A DNA stretch of 64,000 nucleotides from CAZFLM01 sp964519955 (lineage in GTDB: Bacteria; Armatimonadota; Chthonomonadetes; Chthonomonadales; CAJBBX01), in the NCBI GenBank assembly GCA_964519955.1, contig CAZFLM010000025.1:15436-79435 (forward strand), read 5' to 3'. Within the stretch, counting starts at the first letter, position 1. Each line of letters begins with the position of its first letter. This document shows positions 41,425-50,378 of this stretch, in pieces. Both the position numbers and the translations under genes were made by a program. The notes under the pieces are model-generated. The model made no database searches. It was not told where the DNA came from and saw nothing but the letters and a program-made list of their open reading frames with translations.

Positions 41425-42471
41425 GTGCCCCACCGCTCGGAGTCCGGCCGGTCGGCGATCGCGGCTGTGGTCGTCCTGTGCGCCTGCGCGCTCGCGGCCG
41501 TGCTGGGCGTCAGATGGCTGCGCGCGGCTCGGCCCGAGCCCATCGGTGTCGCGGCCGCCGTACCGGTGAGCCCCGCGCAGCGCGCCGGCGTCTGGTACTG
41601 GCTCGAGAAGCCCAACGGGCCGAAGGCGCGCCTTGTTCGCCTGACGGGCGCCGCCGGCGTGCCTCTCGTCGAAGCCGACAAGGTCACATCCTTCGACGCC
41701 GATGACAAGGGCGCAGCGTGGGTCGCCAAGCACGGCGCCGAGTGGCGTGTCGAAGTCTCGTCGAGCGCCGGCGGCGACGCTCGTGCCGTCTGGACCGGCC
41801 AGACCGAACCGCACGGCGTCTGCCTCGCGGGCGACGCGGCATACTGGCTTGTCCCGCACGCTGCCGCCGCGCCCGATAGTGGCGCCCTCCCCCCGTTGGC
41901 CCCGACCATCGAACTGCTGCGCGCGGCTCGCTCAGGCGGGCCTCCGGCATTGGCTTGCTCGCTCCCGAATTCCCGTTCCGGCCAGGTGCTGGGCGTGCGC
42001 GATGGCGCCGTCTATGTCTCCCTGCAGCGCCCCGGCAACCCGGGCAGTACGGTGCTCTATCGCGTGCCTGGCGCCGGAGCGCCGCCGGAGAGGCTGGCCT
42101 CCGAGCCGGGCGAATGCCAGGCGCTGCTGGCGGGCGATGGAACCCTGTACTGGGTCGCTCCGAGCCGCGAAGCCACGTCCGAGGGGCAAGCGGTGTGCAT
42201 CCGTCGCCTCGCGCCGGGAGGCAAGCCGGAGACCCTGTCCGACTGGCTGCCGCTGGGCGGCGTTCTCTACGACACCGCGCAAGGCATGCGCTACGTCGAC
42301 GCCGAGCCGCAAACCTCGGTGTGGTTCCCCGGACCGTTCCTCGAGGCGCCCCGCTCGTCGCGGTGTCCGGCGGGTTTCGCCGCCATCGCCGCCGGTCGCA
42401 ACAATTTGCTGCTCCGCCAGACGCTCGTGCGGTCTGGGCCGGCGCAGCTCTACCAGGTGCCACTGCCATGA
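41425..42471 (+). CDS. Membrane-anchored propeller protein, unknown
   Basis: 348 residues with an N-terminal membrane helix (AIAAVVVLCACALAAVLGV) and blade-like repeats (VTSFDADDKGAAWVAKHGAE, QTEPHGVCLAGDAAYWLVPH, NSRSGQVLGVRDGAVYVSLQ). The fold is a propeller of the DUF5050 kind, perhaps a sensor or scaffold. The frame opens at 41203, but a terminator hairpin lies in the leader; GTG at 41425 has GAGGTAG eight nt upstream and begins just before the helix, so it is preferred. The next gene overlaps the stop (ATGA). Confidence 0.65.
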   Translation: MPHRSESGRSAIAAVVVLCACALAAVLGVRWLRAARPEPIGVAAAVPVSPAQRAGVWYWLEKPNGPKARLVRLTGAAGVPLVEADKVTSFDADDKGAAWVAKHGAEWRVEVSSSAGGDARAVWTGQTEPHGVCLAGDAAYWLVPHAAAAPDSGALPPLAPTIELLRAARSGGPPALACSLPNSRSGQVLGVRDGAVYVSLQRPGNPGSTVLYRVPGAGAPPERLASEPGECQALLAGDGTLYWVAPSREATSEGQAVCIRRLAPGGKPETLSDWLPLGGVLYDTAQGMRYVDAEPQTSVWFPGPFLEAPRSSRCPAGFAAIAAGRNNLLLRQTLVRSGPAQLYQVPLP

Positions 42472-43679
42472 GTGCGACGAAGCGACTGCAGCGCCAGGTC
42501 AGCCCGAAGACGACCGCGCTGGTGATCCTGGTTGTCGTGGCTCTGGTCCAGGCGGCGTGGTGGCGCGGGCTCGTGTGGCGTCCACCGCTGAAGGCTGGCC
42601 CCCCGAGCGGGATGGCGCAGATGACGGGCACCCCGCCCGGCGTGCTCGGGCGGCGGGACGTGCGCGTCGACACCCTGGCCGGCAGCGTTGAACCGGGCGA
42701 CGCAGATGGGCCGGGGCGCAACGCGCGCTTCGACTCGCCTGCCGGCATCGCGCTGGACGCGGCGGGCAACCTCTACATCGCCGACTGCCTCAATGACCGC
42801 ATCCGGCGCATGGAGCCGAACGGGCGCACTTCCACGGTTGCCGGCAGCACGCGTGGCTTCGCGGACGGACCGACGTCGTCGGCGCGGTTCTGCATGCCCT
42901 GCGGGGTTGCGGTCGGACCGGACGGGGCCATCTATGTGGCCGACACCGGCAACCAGCGCATCCGCGTCGTCCGTGGCGGAACCGTGACGACGCTCGCGGG
43001 CGGTGTTCGGGGCTTTGCCGATGGGGTGGGTGCGGCGGCTCGGTTCGACTGGCCCTGCTCGATCCAGTACGTCGGTGGCGCGAGGCCCGCGCTGTTGGTG
43101 GCGGACGCGATGAACCGGCGCGTCCGCTCCGTGGGGCTGGACGGCCGTGTGCAGGGCGGCTGGACCGTGCCCGGCGCGCCGACGTGTGTGGGCGCCTCGC
43201 CGCCGGCGGTGGCCGTACCGCAGGCCGGACAGATCGCGACAGCGGCGAGCCGGCTGACGCGCATTCCGGTCGACGCGAGCCAGCTCGACTCCCCCGAGAA
43301 GCTGCCTCCATTCCTGCTGACGCGGCCCGTCGCTCTCTGCGCGTCGCCCACCGGCTGGTATGCCGCCGACGATCTGCATGGTGCGGTCTTCGAGGTGCGC
43401 AGCGGGGTCGCCGAGGTGCTGGCGGGGGCGTGCTTCGCGAAGAACCGGCTCGACGGAGGGCGCGACGGGACGGGTGATCGCTGCTCCTTCGGCCACATCG
43501 GCGGACTCGCAGCCGACGGCAAGGGCCGCATCTACCTGAGCGATACGACGAACAACGCGATCCGGTGCGTCAAGCTGCCGGAGGCGATTGGACCGGACGA
43601 GGAGGACTCCACTGAGAGTAGAGATAGACGGACTGACGAAGGTCTACGAAGGTGGTATCTACGGGATCAGGGGTATTGA
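42468..43679 (+). CDS. NHL-repeat protein, membrane-anchored
   Basis: 403 residues. A helix (TTALVILVVVALVQAAWWRG) is followed by NHL-type blades, for example SPAGIALDAAGNLYIADCLN with DRIRRMEPNG, MPCGVAVGPDGAIYVADTGN with QRIRVVRGG, and IGGLAADGKGRIYLSDTTNN with AIRCVKL. NHL propellers bind proteins or ligands and often accompany exporters. Its start overlaps the upstream stop, and its last 68 nt overlap the ABC ATPase gene in another frame. The charged tail after KLPEAIGPDEEDS is encoded only by that overlap and is probably of little importance. Confidence 0.85.
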   Translation: MSATKRLQRQVSPKTTALVILVVVALVQAAWWRGLVWRPPLKAGPPSGMAQMTGTPPGVLGRRDVRVDTLAGSVEPGDADGPGRNARFDSPAGIALDAAGNLYIADCLNDRIRRMEPNGRTSTVAGSTRGFADGPTSSARFCMPCGVAVGPDGAIYVADTGNQRIRVVRGGTVTTLAGGVRGFADGVGAAARFDWPCSIQYVGGARPALLVADAMNRRVRSVGLDGRVQGGWTVPGAPTCVGASPPAVAVPQAGQIATAASRLTRIPVDASQLDSPEKLPPFLLTRPVALCASPTGWYAADDLHGAVFEVRSGVAEVLAGACFAKNRLDGGRDGTGDRCSFGHIGGLAADGKGRIYLSDTTNNAIRCVKLPEAIGPDEEDSTESRDRRTDEGLRRWYLRDQGY

Positions 43680-44496
43680 CCTTGATATCTCGGACGGGAT
43701 CTTCGCGCTCCTAGGGCCGAACGGGGCCGGCAAGAGCACCCTGATGTCCATCCTCTCGACGCTCCAGGACCCAACCGAGGGAACGGCCCGGGTCGGCGGC
43801 CATGATGTTCGGAAGCAGAAGGACCAGGTCCGCCAGGTCCTGGGGTATCTGCCGCAGGACTTCGGGCTCTATCCATCGCTGACGACCTACGAGACGCTGG
43901 ACTACATCGCCCTGCTCTACAACATGGCCGATCCGGCCGCGCGCAGGCAGCGGATCGAAGAGGTGATGGCGCGGGTGAACCTGACCGGCGTCGCCAAGCA
44001 GGCCGTCGGCACGCTGTCGGGTGGCATGAAGCAGCGCGTCGGGCTGGCGCAGGCCCTTCTCAACGCGCCACAGCTCCTCATCGTCGATGAGCCGACCGCC
44101 GGTCTCGACCCGGCCGAGCGCATCCGCGTCCGCTCGCTGCTGGCCGAACTGGGCGGGGAGCGCGTCATCATCCTCTCCACGCACCTCATCGAGGACGTCG
44201 AGGCAGTGGCCGACCGGGTCGCCGTCCTGCACAAGGGCCAGCTCCGCTTCGATGGCAGCGTGGCGGCCATGCTCGACGAAGTGAGCGGCAAGGTGTGGCT
44301 CATCGACGCGGGGCCGGACGAGTTGGCCTCCCTGCGGGGCGGCTTCCTGGAGACCGGGCTGCTTCGCGAGGGTGGGCGCATCCATCTGCGAGTGGTGGCG
44401 GACACCATCGACCACCCGCGGGCCCGGAGCGTCGAGCCCACGCTGGAGGATGCCTACATCTGGCTGATGCGCGAGGGGAACAATGGCGGAGCGTGA
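43612..44496 (+). CDS. ABC-2 type transporter ATPase, CTG start
   Basis: 294 residues. Walker A GPNGAGKST, Q-loop YLPQDFGLYPSLT, signature LSGGMKQR, Walker B LLIVDEPTAGLD and switch H in ILSTHLIED are intact. A C-terminal beta extension is typical of ABC-2 ATPases. The best start is CTG at 43612 (LRVEIDGLTKVYEGG): GAGGAGG stands six nt before it, and this matches the usual first residues of the family. TTG at 43588 is the alternative. There is no ATG in that region, so the start is non-standard. It is followed by two permease genes with overlap or short spacing. Confidence 0.85.
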   Translation: MRVEIDGLTKVYEGGIYGIRGIDLDISDGIFALLGPNGAGKSTLMSILSTLQDPTEGTARVGGHDVRKQKDQVRQVLGYLPQDFGLYPSLTTYETLDYIALLYNMADPAARRQRIEEVMARVNLTGVAKQAVGTLSGGMKQRVGLAQALLNAPQLLIVDEPTAGLDPAERIRVRSLLAELGGERVIILSTHLIEDVEAVADRVAVLHKGQLRFDGSVAAMLDEVSGKVWLIDAGPDELASLRGGFLETGLLREGGRIHLRVVADTIDHPRARSVEPTLEDAYIWLMREGNNGGA

Positions 44497-45778
44497 CGCG
44501 CCCGCGCGGCAGGGGCCCCGCTTCGTGGCGCTGAGCCTGGCGCGCGTCGAGTACCATGTCGGCGGCCGGACGGCGGCGTTCCGGCTGTTGGCGCTGGGCG
44601 CGTTCGCCATCGGCTGGGCTTCCGGTAACTCGCTCGGGCTCGGCGCGTCCTTCTCGGCGTATGCGGCCGGAGAGTCTGCCTGGCAATACCTCGGCCTTGC
44701 TGCCATCCTGTGGATGGCGCTCGCCGCCGTGCGCGACACCTACCAGCGCACCGATGTGCTGGTCTACACCAAGCCGCAGACCACCGAGAACCTGCTGCTC
44801 GGCAGGTTCCTGGGCGCGTACCTGCAGGTGCTCATGCTCCTCCTGGCGCTGTTCCTGGGGGCGCTCTGCGGCCGGCTCTACGTGGCGCACAGCCTGGCCG
44901 GGCTTCCCGCCTACGGTCTGCAGTTCGGGCGGGCTACGATCGTCCTCTTCTTCGCGTGCTCGGCCAGCTTCAGCCTCGCGCTCCTCGCCGAGAGCCCGGT
45001 CGCCGGGGCAGTCATCGGCCTCTACTGGATCGTTATGATGGCCGGCCGGGAGTTCCTGGCGAAGGCCTACTTCCCGGCATACAGCCAGAACCTGCCCGCA
45101 TACCTATGCCTCGGCGTGTCCCTGCTCGGGCTGGCGCTGTGGTTCCACCGGCGGAAGCGGCGCGGCATGACCCCTGCGGCGGCCTGGGTCCGCTGGCCGA
45201 CCTCGGTGGCCCTCGTGCTCGCAGTCGCCGCACTCTGGCTCGTTGTCGCGAATGGGCACGACCCTCAGGCCATCGAGAACCCCTTCATGACCCGCCTCTC
45301 GCAGCAGAACATCGTGATGCGGAGCCGCGCGCCGGGGTTCCTCCTTCTGGATCAGCACGGGCGGCCCACGACGCTATCGGGCTTCGCCGACCGGATCTTG
45401 ATCGTCGCGCTGTGGTCGCCGCGCGACCAGGAGTCGTCGCTCCTGTTGGCGCGGCTGAACGAGGTGCACGCCAAGTACGGCGATCGAGGCGTGACACCGG
45501 TGGCAGTGTGCATCAGCGAGGACGAGGGGGCGGCCGCGACCTTCGCGCTGGGGGAGAACGTATCCTACCCCATCGTTGCGGACTGGGGCACCCACAACGC
45601 GCCCAAGACCGCGGAGGTCTCGCCACTGGCATCGGCCTATCAGGCGGAGGTGCTTCCCTTCGTGGCGGTTACGGACCGCCGGCGACGGGTGCGCAACACG
45701 CTGTCCGGGGTACTGACCTACGAAGGCAGCACGCTTGAGAGCGAGATAGAGAAGCGGCTTCGGGACGAACCCGAGTGA
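44483..45778 (+). CDS. ABC-2 permease fused to a cysteine-less redoxin domain
   Basis: 431 residues. Residues ~28-260 hold six or seven membrane helices of ABC-2 permease type. Residues ~281-431 are an AhpC/TSA-redoxin fold: APGFLLLDQHGRPTTLSGFA, ILIVALWSPRDQESSLLLAR, YPIVADWG, LPFVAVTDRRRRVRNTLSG. The active-site WxxxC(xxC) of redoxins reads W311-SPRDQES, with no cysteine; the only Cys in this domain is 343, in a strand. A thiol function is therefore unlikely, and a structural or binding role is inferred. Such a fusion is unusual. The gene overlaps the ATPase by 14 nt. Confidence 0.85.
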   Translation: MAERDAPARQGPRFVALSLARVEYHVGGRTAAFRLLALGAFAIGWASGNSLGLGASFSAYAAGESAWQYLGLAAILWMALAAVRDTYQRTDVLVYTKPQTTENLLLGRFLGAYLQVLMLLLALFLGALCGRLYVAHSLAGLPAYGLQFGRATIVLFFACSASFSLALLAESPVAGAVIGLYWIVMMAGREFLAKAYFPAYSQNLPAYLCLGVSLLGLALWFHRRKRRGMTPAAAWVRWPTSVALVLAVAALWLVVANGHDPQAIENPFMTRLSQQNIVMRSRAPGFLLLDQHGRPTTLSGFADRILIVALWSPRDQESSLLLARLNEVHAKYGDRGVTPVAVCISEDEGAAATFALGENVSYPIVADWGTHNAPKTAEVSPLASAYQAEVLPFVAVTDRRRRVRNTLSGVLTYEGSTLESEIEKRLRDEPE

Positions 45779-45797
45779 ACGGCGGGATGGGGTCCAC

Positions 45798-47378
45798 ATG
45801 CGCAGCCTGAGCCTGTATCGCTACAACTTCCGGGTCCTGACCCACAACAACTGGTGGCTGTTGGTGATTCCTCTCGCCGCCAGCCAGTTGACGGTGTTCT
45901 GGAACATCATCACGCAGCGGTTCCAGGCCGACCTGCCGGCGCGCAGCGTGGAGACGATCACGCCGCTGCTGGCCGCGTTCCTCGCGGCTCACCTGCTGTC
46001 GGCCGAGTACCGCACGGGGATGGGCGCGATTCTGGCATCCAAGCCGATGCACATCGGCAAGGTCGTGCTGCGCCGTCTGGCCGTCGTCATGGCGCTCGTG
46101 TGGGTGCTGGGGCTGCTCTCACTGGTCGCCTATCACCAGGGCATGCAGCCGTACGACATGAGGCTCCCGATCGTGGCAGGGGCGGTCTCGTCGCTCTTCC
46201 TCGCCTTGCTGGCGCTCACCTTCGCCACGCTCCTGCGGCATCCGCTGGCCGGCTTCGGTGTCGCGGCGGTGTACTGGGCGGCCGACCTGCCGGGCGGTCC
46301 GGCCATTAACCCGTACCTCTCGCTCGGGTCGCTGTCGGCTCACCTGCTGCCTCCCGACCCCTTCGGCACGACTCCGATGCCGGGCGCCTGGTGGGTGTCG
46401 AAGGTCGTGCTGGCAGCCGGCGCCGTCGTCCTCTACTGGGTGCACGGCCGCCTGCTGTTCGGCCTGGGCACCCCGATCGCGTCGCGGCACCGGCGGCGGA
46501 CCGCCCTCTGGGCTCTCGGCCTGATCGCGGCGTATGTCCTGACGGGCGCCACCATGAAGGTGGGGTACGGGTACGCGCACCGCGGGGGCCTCGCGCCGGA
46601 CGACGGCACCTGGTTCCGCCGCCAGTTCGCCTCCTTCGGGCCGCTCCCAGTCACCTATCTGTTCGGCGGGGCGTTCCGGCGCTACGTCGGCGAGATCCCG
46701 AGTGCATGGCGCGTCCAGTCCGAGGACGAGGTCGACCGTTGGGGCGACACGGCGCACCATCGCCGCGATCTGGCGGAGGTGGTCGAGCGCATGCCTGGGA
46801 GCGTGTGGGCTGCGAGTTCGCTCGAGCTGCTGGCCCGGATGGGTGGCCCGCGGGCCGTCGAATACTACCAGCGCCTCGTGAAGGAGTTCCCGAATAGCGC
46901 GTACATGCCGCTCGCGTACGAGCGCCTCGCGCGCCTGCAGATGGACGACCAGGACAACAAGGCGTCGCGCGCGGCCTATGAGCAGCTTCTGGCTCGGTGC
47001 CCCGGCAGCATCTACGAGGCCGAGGCACTCCGGTTCCTGGCCGAGACCGACCGGCGGAGCGGCGACCTGGCCTCCGCCGAGAAGCGCGCGCGCGGCTGGG
47101 TGAAGGTGGCGCCGATCCAGGAAGCGCCTCTCGCCCACCTGATGGTGGCCGAGATACTGCAGGCGCAGGGCCGTACGGACGAGGCGCGCCCGGAGGCGCG
47201 GGCGACGCTGGACGCCGTGAACGCGTTCAATCGGGCAGTCAAGGATGGCCGCGTGACAGATGTCGGCAAGCACCTAACCAAGTGGGAGCAGGACGCGGCC
47301 GTCGCGCTGGGACGGGCCAAGGCGATGCTGGGCGAGGCGTCGGCTGCGCCTGCCGGGCATCGCCGCCCGGCGCACTGA
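45798..47378 (+). CDS. ABC-2 permease fused to TPR repeats
   Basis: 526 residues. The first ~270 residues hold about six membrane helices (WWLLVIPLAASQLTVFWNII, VVMALVWVLGLLSLVAYHQG, LFLALLALTFATLLRHPLAG). The last ~190 are TPR-like: AVEYYQRLVKEFPNSAYMPL, RAAYEQLLARCPGSIYEAEA, FLAETDRRSGDLASAEKRAR, then QEAPLAHLMVAEILQAQGRT. TPRs bind partner proteins, so this subunit may dock the redoxin-bearing subunit or the propellers. GGGATGGGG precedes the ATG, 19 nt after the previous gene. Confidence 0.85.
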   Translation: MRSLSLYRYNFRVLTHNNWWLLVIPLAASQLTVFWNIITQRFQADLPARSVETITPLLAAFLAAHLLSAEYRTGMGAILASKPMHIGKVVLRRLAVVMALVWVLGLLSLVAYHQGMQPYDMRLPIVAGAVSSLFLALLALTFATLLRHPLAGFGVAAVYWAADLPGGPAINPYLSLGSLSAHLLPPDPFGTTPMPGAWWVSKVVLAAGAVVLYWVHGRLLFGLGTPIASRHRRRTALWALGLIAAYVLTGATMKVGYGYAHRGGLAPDDGTWFRRQFASFGPLPVTYLFGGAFRRYVGEIPSAWRVQSEDEVDRWGDTAHHRRDLAEVVERMPGSVWAASSLELLARMGGPRAVEYYQRLVKEFPNSAYMPLAYERLARLQMDDQDNKASRAAYEQLLARCPGSIYEAEALRFLAETDRRSGDLASAEKRARGWVKVAPIQEAPLAHLMVAEILQAQGRTDEARPEARATLDAVNAFNRAVKDGRVTDVGKHLTKWEQDAAVALGRAKAMLGEASAAPAGHRRPAH

Positions 47379-47436
47379 CGACCCAGGCCGCGGCGTCGAC
47401 GCTCCGCACGCGCGGCCGCAGAAGGGACACCCGACC

Positions 47437-48399
47437 TTGCCCAAGGCCCTCTGTCTCGCCCTCGCCTGGCTGCTGCTCCCCAGTCCCGCAACGAATGCCC
47501 CGGCGCCGCCACGCCTCGTTCAGATCGCGCGCATCGCGGTGCCGGCTGGGCCGAAGTCGCTCCGTTTCTCGCCCGACGGTTCGCTGGTCGCGGTCGACTG
47601 CCTCTACGGCCACCAGGTTGTCCTGTACGACGCGGCGAGCCGCCAGATCGTGCGGCGCATCGCCGTTCCCGACGAGCCCGTGGAGTGCGCCTTCGAGCCG
47701 GACGGCAAGCACCTATGGGTGACGCTCTACAACCGAAAGCAGGTGCTCCGAATCACCGTGGCGGACGGCAAGGTCGACGGTCGTGTGGCGACGGGCGCGG
47801 TCCCGAAGGTGGTGGAGGTGTCGCCCGACGGCCGCTGGGTCTACGTAGCGAACTGGGATGGCGGCACTGTGACCGTCATCGATGCCGCGAAGAAGCGGCG
47901 AGCGAAGGACATCCGCATCGGGCGGCTGCCCCGCGGCATCTGCTTCACCGGGGACAGCCGCTACGCGTACGTTGCCGCGATGGGCGACACGGTGCTGCGC
48001 AAGGTAGACCTCGCCGCCGGCCACGTCGTGGTGGGTTCGCTGCAGGTGGGCATCACGCCGCGCCACATCGTGCGGACTGCCGACGGCGAGACCTTCTACG
48101 TCAGCAACAACCTCGCGGGCACCGTGACAAAGCTGGCGCGGCGCACCGGCAAGACTCTCGGCGTTGCGCGAGTGGGCAAGAAGCCGCGCACGATCGCGCT
48201 CTCACCGGACGGCCGGTGGCTCTACGTGTGCAACTACGAGAGCCAGAGCCTGGGCATCGTGGACACCGCGGCCATGAGGCAGGTGCGGGCCGTTCGGACC
48301 TACGTCCACCCCATCGGCGTAACCGTGTCGCCGGACGGCAAGCGCGTCTGGGTGAGCTGCTACCGCGCCAGCACGATCCACGTGTTCGAGGTGCGGTAG
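47437..48399 (+). CDS. Secreted YncE-like beta-propeller protein
   Basis: 320 residues with a signal peptide (ALCLALAWLLLPSPATNA). Seven-blade YVTN/YncE repeats: SLRFSPDGSLVAVDCLYGHQ, VVEVSPDGRWVYVANWDGGT, GICFTGDSRYAYVAAMGDTV, HIVRTADGETFYVSNNLAGT, TIALSPDGRWLYVCNYESQS, GVTVSPDGKRVWVSCYRAST. These proteins serve as binding or scaffold domains in the periplasm. The start is TTG at 47437 with AAGGGA upstream; it gives a clean signal peptide. It ends the operon and is convergent with the next gene. Confidence 0.85.
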   Translation: MPKALCLALAWLLLPSPATNAPAPPRLVQIARIAVPAGPKSLRFSPDGSLVAVDCLYGHQVVLYDAASRQIVRRIAVPDEPVECAFEPDGKHLWVTLYNRKQVLRITVADGKVDGRVATGAVPKVVEVSPDGRWVYVANWDGGTVTVIDAAKKRRAKDIRIGRLPRGICFTGDSRYAYVAAMGDTVLRKVDLAAGHVVVGSLQVGITPRHIVRTADGETFYVSNNLAGTVTKLARRTGKTLGVARVGKKPRTIALSPDGRWLYVCNYESQSLGIVDTAAMRQVRAVRTYVHPIGVTVSPDGKRVWVSCYRASTIHVFEVR

Positions 48400-48411
48400 C
48401 GCTCCGCCGCG

Positions 48412-50349
48412 CTACTTCGTCACGCCGGGCCACTCCTCGCCGACCAGCTCCGCCATGTACCTGCCCTCGCCCTGCCAGCGGCGCTCCATGGCGGCGTTCT
48501 CTCTCGTCTCGGCACGGGCCTGCGTGGCGACGATGGCGGCGTAGGGCAAGACCAGTAGGCAAGCCAGAGGCACCCCGATCCCGCGGAAGCCCCTCGCCAG
48601 GCCGACCGAGACCGGCACGCGGCAGCGCCAGCTCACGATGGTGATCACCAGGGCGGTCGCCGGCACGATGAGCAGCGGGAGGAAAGCAGGGCTGACGGAG
48701 GCGAGGTCGAGTGCCGGGGCAGTGCCCGAACCTGACGCCAAGAGCGGGAGCACACGCGCCATTCCCATGGTCAGGGCCAGTCCCGGGCGCAGAAGCAGGA
48801 ACATCAGCGCACCTGTGACCGCTATGGTCGCGCTCGCAAACGACGCCACGGCCACCCCCGCCCAGAATCCCTCGCTTGTGCGGGCGCGGGCAATACATGC
48901 CATCGCGGCCGAAGGAACCAGCATCATCGCGACGAGAGCCGCGTTCGATATGGGCTGCGTGGCTGCGGCGATCCCGAGTCCGACAGCCAGCACCATCCCC
49001 GCAGCCACACCGACTCGGGCCCCGGTGGAGAGGGGAAGGCCGGCGCTGATGCGCCGGCTCCGGCTCGCCATAGCCGCGAGCGCCGTGGCCAGCAACATCC
49101 AGGCGGCGCAGACGAACACGGAGCGAGCCGCCAAGCCGATCGCGGAGGCCCGGCCGATCTGCAGCAGCCAGTCGTCCCGAGCCACGGCGCGTCGCACGAT
49201 CTGCGGGACACGGTCACAGGCCGCGAGTTCCCTCTCGACCCACAGTGCCTCGTCCGCCTGTCCGATGCCGCGGAGGTAGGCGCAGTACCGGGCCCGCCGC
49301 TCCGCACGCTCTGCCTGGCCGGCCGCGTCTGAGCCGGACACCTCCGGTGAGGCCGGGACGCCGCCGGGACGCTTGGTCGCGACCTGGCACGACCCGATGC
49401 CGACGAGCGAGCCAATGAGGGAGCCCGATTGCGCTCTCATCAGGCCGCCAATCTGCATGAGTGCGCTCCGAATGACGAGCCCATCTCGCTTCCGGCCATA
49501 ACGCTCCGCCTCGACTGCCTTGTAGGTGGCCACCTGGAACATGGAACGTATCTGGGCGTAGTGCGGGAACAGTATTCCTGCGCTGAAGCAGAGCGTCGAC
49601 AGGCTGCTGCGGTCGCCAGTTGCCTCGATGAGCAGCCGCCGTCTCCCGATCGCCTCGGCCTGCCAGTGGTCGTTCCATGTGCTCTTGGATGCTGCGCGCG
49701 CGACAGCCGCCAGCGCTTCGTCGTCGCGGTGCGCTCCGAACAGGGCTACCGCTTCCATGGTCGGGAAGTAGGCGTTGTCGGGCTCCAGCCGCTCGCCGGA
49801 AGCCGCCGTCTGGACCAGGAAGGCCGACTGCTTCGCCGTCAGCGGCTCCCGCCGCGACTTCGCCAGTCTGGCCGGCACGCGATCGAACGCCAGCAACTCG
49901 ATCTCATTGCGCCAGGTGACCAAGCTGCGCGCGGACGAGAACCTGAGCACGTCAGCGTAGACGGTCGGCTCGTCCGAGAACCGCGAGAGCAGTGGCGCGA
50001 CCATCGCCTCAGTGGGCGTGATGTCGCCGCTGGCCCTCAGTTCCTCCATGTTCCACTGAGCGGCACAGGACAAGGCGCATGCGAGGTTGGTCGGGTAGTC
50101 GTTGGGGTGCCGTGCCGCCACCGCCTGCGCCTGAGCTTTCTTCAGGTGCTCGTCCTCGGGCAGGTAGTTTCCGCTCAGGGGGATGTCCCTCAGGCCCAGG
50201 TCCTGGAGGAGCGTGGGCGTAACCGGCGGTCGCCACACACGCAGGTGCGAGCGCACGATCCATCCGGTTGCCGGCGAGAACAGCAGCACGCCGAACACGC
50301 CGAGCGCCGCGCCAATCATCCACCAACGCCATCTATCGATTCGCTTCAT
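48412..50349 (-). CDS. Large membrane protein, unknown, downstream of ECF genes
   Basis: 645 residues. One N-terminal helix (WMIAALGVFGVLLF-like), an alpha-helical soluble part (~40-380) with TPR-like features (LEPDNAYFPTMEAVALFGAH, DEALAAVARAASKSTW, RYCAYLRGIGQADEALWVER), and about six C-terminal helices (SVFVCAAWMLLATALAAMAS, GVAAGMVLAVGLGIAAATQP, LLIVPATALVITIVSWRCRV). I recognise no family. GGAGGA precedes ATG 50349, and the gene follows the anti-sigma gene by 29 nt, so it is probably controlled by the ECF factor. Confidence 0.7.
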   Translation of the reverse strand: MKRIDRWRWWMIGAALGVFGVLLFSPATGWIVRSHLRVWRPPVTPTLLQDLGLRDIPLSGNYLPEDEHLKKAQAQAVAARHPNDYPTNLACALSCAAQWNMEELRASGDITPTEAMVAPLLSRFSDEPTVYADVLRFSSARSLVTWRNEIELLAFDRVPARLAKSRREPLTAKQSAFLVQTAASGERLEPDNAYFPTMEAVALFGAHRDDEALAAVARAASKSTWNDHWQAEAIGRRRLLIEATGDRSSLSTLCFSAGILFPHYAQIRSMFQVATYKAVEAERYGRKRDGLVIRSALMQIGGLMRAQSGSLIGSLVGIGSCQVATKRPGGVPASPEVSGSDAAGQAERAERRARYCAYLRGIGQADEALWVERELAACDRVPQIVRRAVARDDWLLQIGRASAIGLAARSVFVCAAWMLLATALAAMASRSRRISAGLPLSTGARVGVAAGMVLAVGLGIAAATQPISNAALVAMMLVPSAAMACIARARTSEGFWAGVAVASFASATIAVTGALMFLLLRPGLALTMGMARVLPLLASGSGTAPALDLASVSPAFLPLLIVPATALVITIVSWRCRVPVSVGLARGFRGIGVPLACLLVLPYAAIVATQARAETRENAAMERRWQGEGRYMAELVGEEWPGVTK

Positions 50350-50378
50350 GTGCGTCCTCCACGTGCGGGTTGGTGCGG

